Translations under genes and position numbers: made by a program | Part shown: positions 1 through 5,843 of the stretch, in pieces | Layout of the letters: each line of letters opens with the position of its first letter | Position numbering within the stretch: the stretch's first letter is position 1 | Assembly (NCBI GenBank): GCA_019307805.1 | Contig: JAFDIX010000181.1 | Span: 1-6,226 of the forward strand | Source: Deltaproteobacteria bacterium | Lineage (GTDB): Bacteria > Desulfobacterota > DSM-4660 > Desulfatiglandales > HGW-15 | DNA: 6,226 nucleotides | Reading direction: 5' to 3' | Notes under the pieces: model-generated | Told to the model about the DNA's origin: nothing | Databases searched by the model: none | The model's input: the letters and a program-made list of their open reading frames with translations, nothing else

Positions 1-405
1 TTTTTCTGTCGCATCAAGGACATTATCCACGTTGAAAGAGACCACTTGGATCCCTTCACGCCCTTTGTTCTTGTTGGCGATCCAATCTCCTGTCGGGCCC
101 ATTTGTCCTTCCGGCTGAGTTGTTCTTTTTTTTGCCCACTTGGTCTCGGCACCCGGGCCTCGAATGACAACACTTCCCAGTTTATCCTGCAATTCATACC
201 ATCCCCCGGAAAGGACATCCTCCATGATCTCCAGGGTGGTGGGTCCGAGTGCAAAACAACTCACATTGATTTGCGCATCGTCGTCATGGTATCGTTCCGC
301 CACATCCCAGCCAAAATATCGACAATAGTCTGCCTCGGCCTTCAGAACATCCTTTACCGCAATACTGATGTGATCCACGAAATTCACAGCAATTTTCTCA
401 GACAT
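1..405 (-). CDS. VOC-superfamily (glyoxalase/methylmalonyl-CoA epimerase-like) protein, C-terminus outside window
   Basis: The first 135 codons are present and the frame runs off the left edge. The N-terminus (NFVDHISIAVKDV, residues 8-20) is the first beta strand of a vicinal-oxygen-chelate domain, with His12 at the usual first metal-ligand position; TTLEIMED (56-63) is the usual strand carrying a second acidic or Gln ligand. A second VOC module begins near EGIQVVSFNVDNV (118-130). Between them lies a stretch of about 50 residues (Gly67-Gly116) that is longer than the linker in methylmalonyl-CoA epimerases. The His normally found in the 'GIHHIAF' strand is absent (GIQVVSF). The ATG at 405 is preferred because GGAGG (413-417) lies 7 nt upstream; an in-frame ATG at 411 would abut that ribosome site. 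Family members include epimerases, dioxygenases and lyases, so the reaction is not assigned. The VOC fold is fairly sure; the exact function is unknown. Confidence 0.8.
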   Translation of the reverse strand, partial: MSEKIAVNFVDHISIAVKDVLKAEADYCRYFGWDVAERYHDDDAQINVSCFALGPTTLEIMEDVLSGGWYELQDKLGSVVIRGPGAETKWAKKRTTQPEGQMGPTGDWIANKNKGREGIQVVSFNVDNVLDATEK

Positions 406-547
406 CCCCATTCCTCCCCTATCAGATTACCTGTCTGTGCCACGATATCTCAAGAAAAGCCACTGATTCAGTCAATAGGCGTAGAAAACTCTATTTGAAA
501 ATCCCGTATTTCATGAATGATGGAGATGATATTCCAAATTTCAATCT
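406..547 (-). other. Untranslated leader between repeat copy 1 and the VOC gene
   Basis: This 142-nt stretch carries the VOC ribosome-binding site (GGAGG, complement of 413-417) and otherwise no gene. It has no visible similarity to the equally long leader in front of the molybdenum hydroxylase operon (5581-5722). A small perfect palindrome, ACTGATTCAGT, lies at 462-472. I recognise no riboswitch or terminator. Confidence 0.5.
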
Positions 548-651
548 AAAGTTAGGATATAGCAACTCTCATGTAAGATATTTCCTCGAAAAGAATTTTC
601 ATTTATATTTTAGGTAGTTGACGGTTTAAATAATATTCACTTTTTATTTTT

Positions 652-668
652 CCCGAGTATTATTCGGG
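652..668. promoter_or_regulatory. Palindrome overlapping the -10, candidate operator
   Basis: CCCGA-N7-TCGGG is a perfect 5-bp inverted repeat spanning the -10 hexamer and the predicted start site of the VOC promoter. The corresponding site in the second repeat copy keeps the arms except for one C-to-T change at the outer base. A repressor bound here would block RNA polymerase. No regulator gene is in the window, so the operator role is inferred. Confidence 0.4.
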
Positions 669-687
669 TTGTTCATCGATTTGTCAA
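659..687 (-). promoter_or_regulatory. Sigma70-type promoter for the VOC gene
   Basis: On the minus strand a perfect -35 TTGACA (complement of 682-687) is followed by a 17-bp spacer and AATAAT (complement of 659-664), one base off the consensus -10. Both hexamers and the spacing are unchanged in the second repeat copy. Transcription would start near 652, giving an untranslated leader of about 247 nt before the ATG at 405. Confidence 0.7.
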
Positions 688-740
688 GGAAAAAATGCTT
701 TCCAATGGTTTTCTAGCGGCTGGTTGGAGCATAATTGCCC

Positions 741-762
741 GTGCAAAGGGCTTTTTTTGCAC
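741..762. promoter_or_regulatory. 22-bp inverted repeat GTGCAAA-N8-TTTGCAC, candidate activator site
   Basis: Perfect 7-bp arms are separated by 8 bp, centred about 100 bp upstream of the predicted VOC transcription start. Both arms are identical in the second repeat copy (5916-5937), while bases in the spacer differ. Conserved arms with a drifting spacer are what a dimeric DNA-binding protein's site looks like. A hairpin is the alternative; on the plus strand it is followed by T-rich sequence, but no plus-strand gene lies upstream for it to terminate. Confidence 0.45.
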
Positions 763-875
763 TTCTTTTTCAAGGCGTAGGCACCGTCTATTAACTCCAG
801 GACAATGCCGCGCAAGGGCTTTGGATGCAAGAAGGTATAGTTCGGTTCTTTCCAGTACTGGACATCGTCGCCGCT
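762..875 (-). pseudogene. C-terminal remnant of a second VOC-superfamily gene
   Basis: The minus-strand frame opening after a TAG at 876-878 reads SGDDVQYWKEPN then TFLHPKPLRGIVLELID and GAYALKKK. The stretch FLHPKPLRGIVLELID resembles the last strand of methylmalonyl-CoA epimerase-type VOC proteins, which typically read HPK..G(V/I)(L/V)(I/L)E(L)(V/I), with the Glu acting as a metal ligand. There is no start codon, ribosome site or upstream VOC sequence: the in-frame TAG and then the amidohydrolase stop lie immediately upstream. The homologous part runs to the exact edge of repeat copy 1 (Lys codon 762-764); the frame then reads through the repeat to a TGA at 684-686. About 35 residues of a protein of about 170 or more remain, so it is a relic. 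It matches the part of the VOC gene at 1-405 that is outside the window, so the two cannot be compared directly here. Confidence 0.65.
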
Positions 876-895
876 CTATTTATTCCATCGAAATT

Positions 896-1717
896 TCATC
901 CAAAGAGAATCCTGGCGGCATTATTGTACAGGATATTTTCAATAGTCACTTCTTTCAGGGGCAGTTCGCATATTCCCTGAATAATTTTATTGATCTCCTT
1001 CGGGGCAGCCGGCCAGTCCGTACCGAAGAGGACTTTCTCTGCATTTTTTTCAAGTTCCGGAAAATAGTCCAGGAGTTTCTGGGGCGGAAGCCCGGTGACA
1101 TCCATATAGATGTTTTTGTGAATGCGCGACAGAAAGTAGGCCTGCTCGTACCAAAAGCCCCTTCCTGCGTGGGCCATCACAATGGTAAGGTCCGGGAAAT
1201 CCACGGCAAGATCATCCAGATGCATGGGATCGGCATACTTCATTCTGGTCCCGGGTATCAGCGACGAGCCGGTATGAAAGACCACCGGTATTTCTAATTC
1301 TTCTGCTTTTTTGTAGATCGGGTACATGATCGGATCATTAGGATAGTAAAAGCAACAGGAAGGAAGGAGCTTGAGACCTCGCATCCCCAGTTCCTTCACG
1401 TAATATTCGAGTTTATTAACCGGCTCATTATCAAAAAAGGGGTTGAGGCTTGCAAAGGGGGTAAACATCTCAATGTCCTTGCAATATTCTGCCACCCATT
1501 CTGAAGGGCAATAGGTACTCGTGGCCGGGGTGTGCTCCGCCAATATGACTGCATGGGTGAGCCCCTGCTCCACGAGGTAATCCCTGTACCAGAGGGGGTC
1601 TTCAATGCGTCTATGATGCTCTTTTGCTTCCGGTTGGGTAGCTAGCATGAACTCCTGGCACCCGGGTGTGTTCATCTCCCAGGTTCCGGTGTGCACATGA
1701 AAATCGATCACTTTCAT
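896..1717 (-). CDS. Amidohydrolase family 2 (TIM-barrel metal-dependent hydrolase/decarboxylase)
   Basis: The 273-residue protein has the full signature of the amidohydrolase-2 family (ACMSD, gamma-resorcylate decarboxylase and related hydrolases). This comprises HxH in the first strand (His7, His9 in VIDFHVHTG), Lys116 in RGLKLLP, His148 in VVFHTGSS, His183 in IVMAHAGRG and Asp234 in LFGTDWPAAP. Length is normal for the family and no signal peptide is seen, so it is cytoplasmic. Its ATG lies 5 nt after the stop of the [2Fe-2S] subunit gene, with AAGG overlapping that stop, so it is the last gene of the molybdenum hydroxylase operon. Family members remove carboxyl groups from aromatic acids or hydrolyse ring or amide bonds. 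The operon context suggests action on the product or precursor of the hydroxylase, but the substrate is unknown. No convincing terminator follows it. Confidence 0.88.
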   Translation of the reverse strand: MKVIDFHVHTGTWEMNTPGCQEFMLATQPEAKEHHRRIEDPLWYRDYLVEQGLTHAVILAEHTPATSTYCPSEWVAEYCKDIEMFTPFASLNPFFDNEPVNKLEYYVKELGMRGLKLLPSCCFYYPNDPIMYPIYKKAEELEIPVVFHTGSSLIPGTRMKYADPMHLDDLAVDFPDLTIVMAHAGRGFWYEQAYFLSRIHKNIYMDVTGLPPQKLLDYFPELEKNAEKVLFGTDWPAAPKEINKIIQGICELPLKEVTIENILYNNAARILFG

Positions 1718-1722
1718 GACAC

Positions 1723-2217
1723 TTACCTTTTCTCCCCGGGAAGGTCCCCAATGGAATGGACGGAATCAATAGCTTCAATAATCTTGGTGTACCCGGTGCA
1801 CCGGCAGAGATTGCCGGAAATGGCCTTTTTGGTATCCTCCTGCGTGGGATGCGGGTTTTCGTCCAGCAGGGCCTTGGCGGTCATCACCATGCCCGGTGTA
1901 CAGTAGCCGCATTGTATAGCCCCATGTTTTACAAAGGCCTCCTGAATGAGGTGAAGTTCTTCGCCCTGTGACATTCCCTCGATGGTAAGCACCTCTTTAT
2001 CATGGGCATCCACAGCCAATGCCAGGCAAGAAAGTACGGGCTTTCCCTCCATGATCACAGTACAACTTCCGCATTCCCCCAAACCACACCCTTCCTTCGC
2101 GCCAGTGAGGTCTAACTGGTCTCTCAAAACTTCCAAAAGCGTGGTTCGAGCCTCAACCAGCAACTCATGGGGCTCTCCATTAACTGTCATATTAATTATT
2201 TGCTTCATCTCACGCAT
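1723..2217 (-). CDS. Molybdenum hydroxylase [2Fe-2S] subunit (HcrC/CoxS type)
   Basis: This 164-residue electron-transfer subunit of a xanthine oxidase-family enzyme carries two [2Fe-2S] clusters. The N-terminal plant-type ferredoxin domain has Cys44, Cys49, Cys52 (GCGLGECGSC) and Cys64. The C-terminal helical domain has Cys103 and Cys106 (IQCGYCTPGM) and Cys138 and Cys140 (GNLCRCTGY). Gln102 is the residue that in this family contacts the pyranopterin cofactor. All eight ligands are present and the length equals that of 4-hydroxybenzoyl-CoA reductase gamma subunits (about 160). The ATG at 2217 overlaps the FAD subunit stop by 8 bp (ATGCGTGA), implying translational coupling; a second in-frame ATG three codons on is possible. 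Electrons pass between the FAD subunit and the molybdenum site. Confidence 0.95.
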   Translation of the reverse strand: MREMKQIINMTVNGEPHELLVEARTTLLEVLRDQLDLTGAKEGCGLGECGSCTVIMEGKPVLSCLALAVDAHDKEVLTIEGMSQGEELHLIQEAFVKHGAIQCGYCTPGMVMTAKALLDENPHPTQEDTKKAISGNLCRCTGYTKIIEAIDSVHSIGDLPGEKR

Positions 2218-3223
2218 CCCCCCATCCCGCCCTTTTCCACGCAGCCATCACGGCCTTTTTGATAAGCGCTCTGACCAGGAGATTTTTGTACCGCACACTG
2301 ATGGGCCGCCCCCCATTCGATATTGTTTTGACATGTTTGCTTGCCTGGTCAGCCGCCGCCTCAATCCGCTTTTCATCAAGCTCCTCACCCGTGAGTATCC
2401 GTTCTGCCTCCATTGCCCTCAAGGGTGCTGAGGTGGCCCCACATATTGCCACTTGCGCCAGCTTGCAGACAGATTGATCTTCCATTGTAATGACTGCTGC
2501 TGCACCAATGAGCGCGAAATCAATTGCCCCTCTCACCCTGTGTTTGACATAGGCGCTGCCGGTATTTTGTGGAAGGGGGGGGATATGTACCTCGGTGACT
2601 ATTTCTTCAGGGATAAGAGAAAGAAAATCCTTGCCGTCGCCCGTATAAAGATCTTCAATCTTTCGGATTTTTTCTTCGCCAATACCTGCTACTTTCACAC
2701 CGGCGCCCAGCACCATCAGGGCGGGAACCGTATCTGCCGAAAAGAGAGCATAACAACGGCGTGCACTCCTGACCACATGGCAGACATCTCCTCCCAGTTT
2801 GAGGCAGGCTTCTCTCGACTTTCGCCATGCATGGGACTGGTTGTAGAACCCGCACCGGGTGTTCAAACAGATATTTCCGCCGATGGTTGCCATTTGCCGA
2901 ATGTGCGGCGAGGCAACCATGCCCGCGGCCTCAGCCAAAACAGGAAAGTGCTCCCGTATCAAAGGTGAGCTTTCGATGGTGTTCAGGGACGTGAGTGATC
3001 CTATTTGAATACCATCCCCACCATTGGCGTTTGTGACATAATCCAGGACTCCAACGGTTTTCAGATTGATGAGATATTCCGGAATCGTGATCCTTTGTTT
3101 CATAGAAACCAGGAGGTCGGTACCGCCCGCCAGGACCTTTGCGTTTTCCCGGTATTCACCGAGCATGGAGAGCAATTCATCCGATGTCCTGGGTGCCAAG
3201 TATTGAAATTTGGGTAAGCGCAC
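2210..3223 (-). CDS. Molybdenum hydroxylase FAD subunit with 4-hydroxybenzoyl-CoA reductase-type [4Fe-4S] loop (HcrB-like)
   Basis: This 337-residue FAD_binding_5/CO-dehydrogenase flavoprotein-type subunit has the two FAD pyrophosphate motifs AGGTDLLV (32-39) and TIGGN (113-117). It also has the C-terminal CO_deh_flav_C domain (about 220-325, starting near AYVKHRVRGAIDFALIGAA). Unlike ordinary xanthine dehydrogenase or CO dehydrogenase flavoproteins, it contains a cysteine-rich insertion with Cys124, Cys140, Cys148 and Cys157. Their spacing of 16, 8 and 9 residues is the spacing I recall for the extra [4Fe-4S] cluster of Thauera 4-hydroxybenzoyl-CoA reductase beta subunit. Cys119 is an additional nearby cysteine. 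In that enzyme the cluster lets electrons enter from low-potential ferredoxin and flow towards molybdenum. The start is GTG at 3223, preceded by GGGGAG at good spacing; no other start is nearby. It lies 11 nt after the large subunit gene. Confidence 0.93.
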   Translation of the reverse strand: MRLPKFQYLAPRTSDELLSMLGEYRENAKVLAGGTDLLVSMKQRITIPEYLINLKTVGVLDYVTNANGGDGIQIGSLTSLNTIESSPLIREHFPVLAEAAGMVASPHIRQMATIGGNICLNTRCGFYNQSHAWRKSREACLKLGGDVCHVVRSARRCYALFSADTVPALMVLGAGVKVAGIGEEKIRKIEDLYTGDGKDFLSLIPEEIVTEVHIPPLPQNTGSAYVKHRVRGAIDFALIGAAAVITMEDQSVCKLAQVAICGATSAPLRAMEAERILTGEELDEKRIEAAADQASKHVKTISNGGRPISVRYKNLLVRALIKKAVMAAWKRAGWGDA

Positions 3224-3234
3224 GTCACTCCCCG

Positions 3235-5580
3235 TCAGCGAACTTCTGCATCACTCTTCAAATGCTTCTTTTCTTCGAATGCCTTGAGCACCTTTTCCGG
3301 AGTGATGGGCAGTTCCTTGATTCTGACCCCAACGGCATCCTCCACCGCATTGGCAATAGCGGCATTGACCGCATTGACCGGGGCATCCAGTCCTTTTGCG
3401 CCAAAGGGGCCGTCCGCATGTTCTGCTTCAACAATAAGGGATTGAATCTCCGGCATCTCCATGGAAGATGGAAGAGAATAATCCAGATATGTGGGATTCA
3501 TCATCTGTCCATTGTTGAATGACGCCTCCTCGTAAAGGGCCTGGCCCAGACAATAAAGCGTGGATCCTTGGACCGATCCATGAACGATCTGCGGATTCAG
3601 GGGCTTACCGCAATCTATGGCCACCGTGAGACTAGGTACCTCAATCACACCCGTATCCGGGTCAATCTCCACCTCCGCGATGGTAGTGGCATAGCTGTAG
3701 GCCCCCACCATTTGTCCTGTAATCTGTCCCGCATACCAGTTCACAGGATCCAGGTGGGGCTGGTAGTTTCCTCTGCCCACCACGATACGGCCTTTCATAA
3801 GCCCTGCCACAATGGCATGCTTAAATGATATTCCCCTTCTGGGACTTCCTGTGACGTATATCTTTCCATCCCTGGAAATGAGGTCATCTATGTTCGCCTC
3901 CATTTCCTCGGCTGCTATTTCAAAGACCTGCTGTCTGGCATCGGCTGCAGCAGACTTCACGGCCATGGCGCTTGTCGTGGTGGATGACATGGAATGGGAT
4001 CCGGGATCCGTTGGCGTCAGCAAGGTATCACCATTGACCAATCGGACATCCGCAAAGGGGACGCCCAATTCTTCGGCGGCAACGGAGACCAGCATGGTCT
4101 CATTGCCGCTGCCGTTATCCACGTTTCCGCTAAAAAGGGTTGCCCGCCCCTCCTCGTTGAATTTAACAATGGCGGCAGAAGCAGTGCGGTAGCCGTAATC
4201 AAAGGAATGGAAATAACTTCCGCACCCCACCCCGATTCCCTTGTAAGGGGATTGCTTTTCAAATTTTTTCTTCCACCTGGAGGCTTTTTCCGCTGCCAAG
4301 AGCGTTTCTGAAAAGGCACTGCTGGTAATGACACTTTTGTGAATATTGACATCCCCAGTCCTGGCCGCATTCTTGATCCGAAATTCTATGGGGTCCAATC
4401 CTAGATCTCTCGCAATCAAATCTATTTGGCTCTCAACGGCCCACTGAATCTGTTGCGCGCCGTTGCCACGCATGGCCCCCTTCGGGGGTTTGTTGGTGCA
4501 AACACGGTCACAATGGTATTGAAAGGCCTCAAGTCGCGGATACATGCCAAGGAGGCAGATGACGCCGCAGATATTAGTGATCGCACCTATACTGATGTAG
4601 GCCCCACCATCGGTAATGACATGAAACGCCATGGCCTTGATGGTCCCATCCTTCAAAGTGCCGCTCTTCAGGTCCATATGAAAGGCATGTTTCTGTCGCA
4701 CACTGCCTGCATTGGTCTCCTCTCGAGAGAGAAACACCCTGACCGGCCGGTTTGTCTTTCTTGAAAGCATGGCCGCCACGAACTCTGCCTTGAGCATTTC
4801 CGACTGACTTCCGAAAGCGGCGCCAAGATAGGGACGGTGAAGCCGAATCTTGTGTTCGGGAATCTTCATGGTGCTGGAGAGCGTCTTCTGTTTGATAAAG
4901 GGGGATTGGTTGTTGACCCATACATCGACATACCCGGAAGGGTCGCAGGTGGCCACTGCCCCGTAGCACTCGGGGAGGCAATGGGTCAGGGCGGAAGTAT
5001 CAAAATGATCTTCCCGAACATAATCAGATGTATCGAAGGCTTTTTGCACGTCGCCATATTCCAGTGCCGTGACCACGCTCTTGTTTCGGGGTATGTCCTC
5101 ATGAAGCTGTGGGGCATCCTCCTGTATTGCTTCCAGGGGATCAAAGACAGGTGGAAGCACCTCGTAATCCACTTCGATGAGTTCCAGTGCCCTCTCTGCG
5201 GTGTCTTCGTCAACGGCCGCCACCGCCGCCACCTCATCCCCGATATATCGCACCCTGTCAATGGCCAGTGCATATTCATCCCTGGTGCGGGGAAATATGC
5301 CGTATCTTACACCCTTAGTGTCACGGTCTCCGGTAATGACCGCCTTAACCCCCGCCAGTATCTCAGCCCTGGTGGTATCGATATGTGCAATCCTGGCGTG
5401 TGGGTGGGGGCTTCTCAGAATCTTTCCGTGAAGCATTCGAGGGAAAGAAATATCGCCGACATACCTTGCAGAACCGGTCACTTTGGGGATCGCATCCACC
5501 CGCGGCACTGACTGGCCGACGATCGAATATTCATTTTCTTCCAATGGACTCCTCACTTGCATCCTGCTTCCATCTCCCAC
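3235..5580 (-). CDS. Molybdenum hydroxylase molybdopterin-binding large subunit (HcrA/CoxL/XdhA family), atypical active site
   Basis: The 781-residue protein has the usual two-domain layout. The N-terminal Ald_Xan_dh_C domain starts at SVPRVDAIPKVTGSARYVGDI (24-44), and the MoCo-binding domain runs from about residue 175. Recognisable cofactor loops are GAAFGSQSEM (253-262), AMRGNGAQQ (369-377), NGSGNETM (489-496), DPGSHSMSS (525-533), IDCGKPLNP (655-663) and GPFGAKGLDAPVNAV (724-738). Length and gene order fit a three-subunit enzyme of the 4-hydroxybenzoyl-CoA reductase branch. Usual active-site residues are changed: Gln of the GQG motif is Ser491, and the GxGE motif holding the catalytic Glu reads GLDA (Gly730-Ala733). 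The start is uncertain: GTG at 5580 has only a weak ribosome site, and ATG at 5562 (residue 7) is equally possible and would lose no domain. No signal peptide is seen, so it is probably cytoplasmic. The enzyme class is secure but the substrate is unknown. Confidence 0.92.
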   Translation of the reverse strand: MGDGSRMQVRSPLEENEYSIVGQSVPRVDAIPKVTGSARYVGDISFPRMLHGKILRSPHPHARIAHIDTTRAEILAGVKAVITGDRDTKGVRYGIFPRTRDEYALAIDRVRYIGDEVAAVAAVDEDTAERALELIEVDYEVLPPVFDPLEAIQEDAPQLHEDIPRNKSVVTALEYGDVQKAFDTSDYVREDHFDTSALTHCLPECYGAVATCDPSGYVDVWVNNQSPFIKQKTLSSTMKIPEHKIRLHRPYLGAAFGSQSEMLKAEFVAAMLSRKTNRPVRVFLSREETNAGSVRQKHAFHMDLKSGTLKDGTIKAMAFHVITDGGAYISIGAITNICGVICLLGMYPRLEAFQYHCDRVCTNKPPKGAMRGNGAQQIQWAVESQIDLIARDLGLDPIEFRIKNAARTGDVNIHKSVITSSAFSETLLAAEKASRWKKKFEKQSPYKGIGVGCGSYFHSFDYGYRTASAAIVKFNEEGRATLFSGNVDNGSGNETMLVSVAAEELGVPFADVRLVNGDTLLTPTDPGSHSMSSTTTSAMAVKSAAADARQQVFEIAAEEMEANIDDLISRDGKIYVTGSPRRGISFKHAIVAGLMKGRIVVGRGNYQPHLDPVNWYAGQITGQMVGAYSYATTIAEVEIDPDTGVIEVPSLTVAIDCGKPLNPQIVHGSVQGSTLYCLGQALYEEASFNNGQMMNPTYLDYSLPSSMEMPEIQSLIVEAEHADGPFGAKGLDAPVNAVNAAIANAVEDAVGVRIKELPITPEKVLKAFEEKKHLKSDAEVR

Positions 5581-5722
5581 AGTATCCCTGAGCCGGGATC
5601 CTTGTCAAAAGTAGGTGAATGGTTTCCTTTACAAGCAGCGGTAAGTCTTAAAAGTTCTGGTCAAACATCGGAAATGCGTGAACGAACCTTAGTATGTGTT
5701 GGGCTGTCATTTAGTAAAGCGA
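5581..5722 (-). other. Untranslated leader between repeat copy 2 and the hydroxylase operon
   Basis: This is 142 nt of noncoding sequence, exactly as long as the VOC leader if the GTG at 5580 is the start, but with no base-level similarity to it. A TTGACA/GATACT pair with a 16-bp spacer (complement of 5581-5608) ends at the start codon; it is probably fortuitous. No terminator or riboswitch is recognised. Confidence 0.45.
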
Positions 5723-5826
5723 AAAGTTAGGATATAGCAACTGTCATGCAAGACGTTTATTCGTAAAGAATTTTCATTTATATCTTAGGTAGTTAAGGGT
5801 TTAAATGATATTCACTATTTATGTTT

Positions 5827-5843
5827 TCCGAGTATTATTCGGG
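5827..5843. promoter_or_regulatory. Imperfect palindrome overlapping the -10 of the operon promoter, candidate operator
   Basis: TCCGA-N7-TCGGG corresponds to the perfect palindrome at 652-668. The outermost pair is now T/G rather than C/G, so the symmetry is slightly weaker here. If it is an operator, the hydroxylase operon might be less tightly controlled than the VOC gene; this is inference. Confidence 0.35.

Larger units (their letters stand above)
548..763 (-). repeat. 216-bp intergenic direct repeat, copy 1 (promoter module upstream of the VOC gene)
   Basis: This matches 5723-5938 base for base at a constant offset of 5175, without gaps and with about 22 mismatches by hand count (about 90% identity). 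Similarity stops abruptly at both ends: 541-547 and 764 onward do not match the other copy. It is AT-rich and noncoding. Read on the minus strand it contains, in order, a 22-bp inverted repeat, a TTGACA/AATAAT promoter with an overlapping palindrome, and about 100 nt of A/T-rich transcribed leader. It ends 142 nt before the VOC start codon. I see no terminal inverted repeats, target duplication or transposase, so a duplicated regulatory region fits better than an insertion sequence. Confidence 0.9.

Noticed and set aside
46..498. 150-codon plus-strand open frame
   Set aside because: It is antisense to the VOC gene, which has a family motif and a good ribosome site.
560..612. Possible 16-codon leader peptide inside repeat copy 1 (minus strand, beginning MKILFEE)
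   Set aside because: Copy 2 keeps the ATG but stops after six codons, and neither copy has a ribosome site, so it is not a conserved peptide.
720..740. Sigma54-like GG/GC pair in the repeat (plus strand)
   Set aside because: The spacing is one base short of the required GG-N10-GC, and no plus-strand gene follows copy 1.
741..775. Plus-strand Rho-independent terminator (stem plus T-rich tail)
   Set aside because: No plus-strand gene lies upstream to be terminated, and the T-tract is missing in copy 2 although the stem is conserved.
851..862. 12-bp palindrome TCCAGTACTGGA after the amidohydrolase gene as operon terminator
   Set aside because: There is no loop and no following T-tract on the minus strand; it falls inside the VOC relic.
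695..1297. 200-codon plus-strand open frame
   Set aside because: It starts inside the noncoding repeat and runs antisense to the amidohydrolase, whose catalytic motifs are intact. There is no protein-like composition or ribosome site.
4837..5511. 224-codon plus-strand open frame
   Set aside because: It is antisense to the well-supported molybdopterin subunit; the long open frame is a by-product of that gene's codon use.
5581..5608. Second promoter (TTGACA-16 bp-GATACT, minus strand) directly before the large subunit gene
   Set aside because: Transcription would begin inside the coding sequence, leaving at best a nearly leaderless message from the ATG at 5562. The -10 is poor and the repeat promoter is much better.
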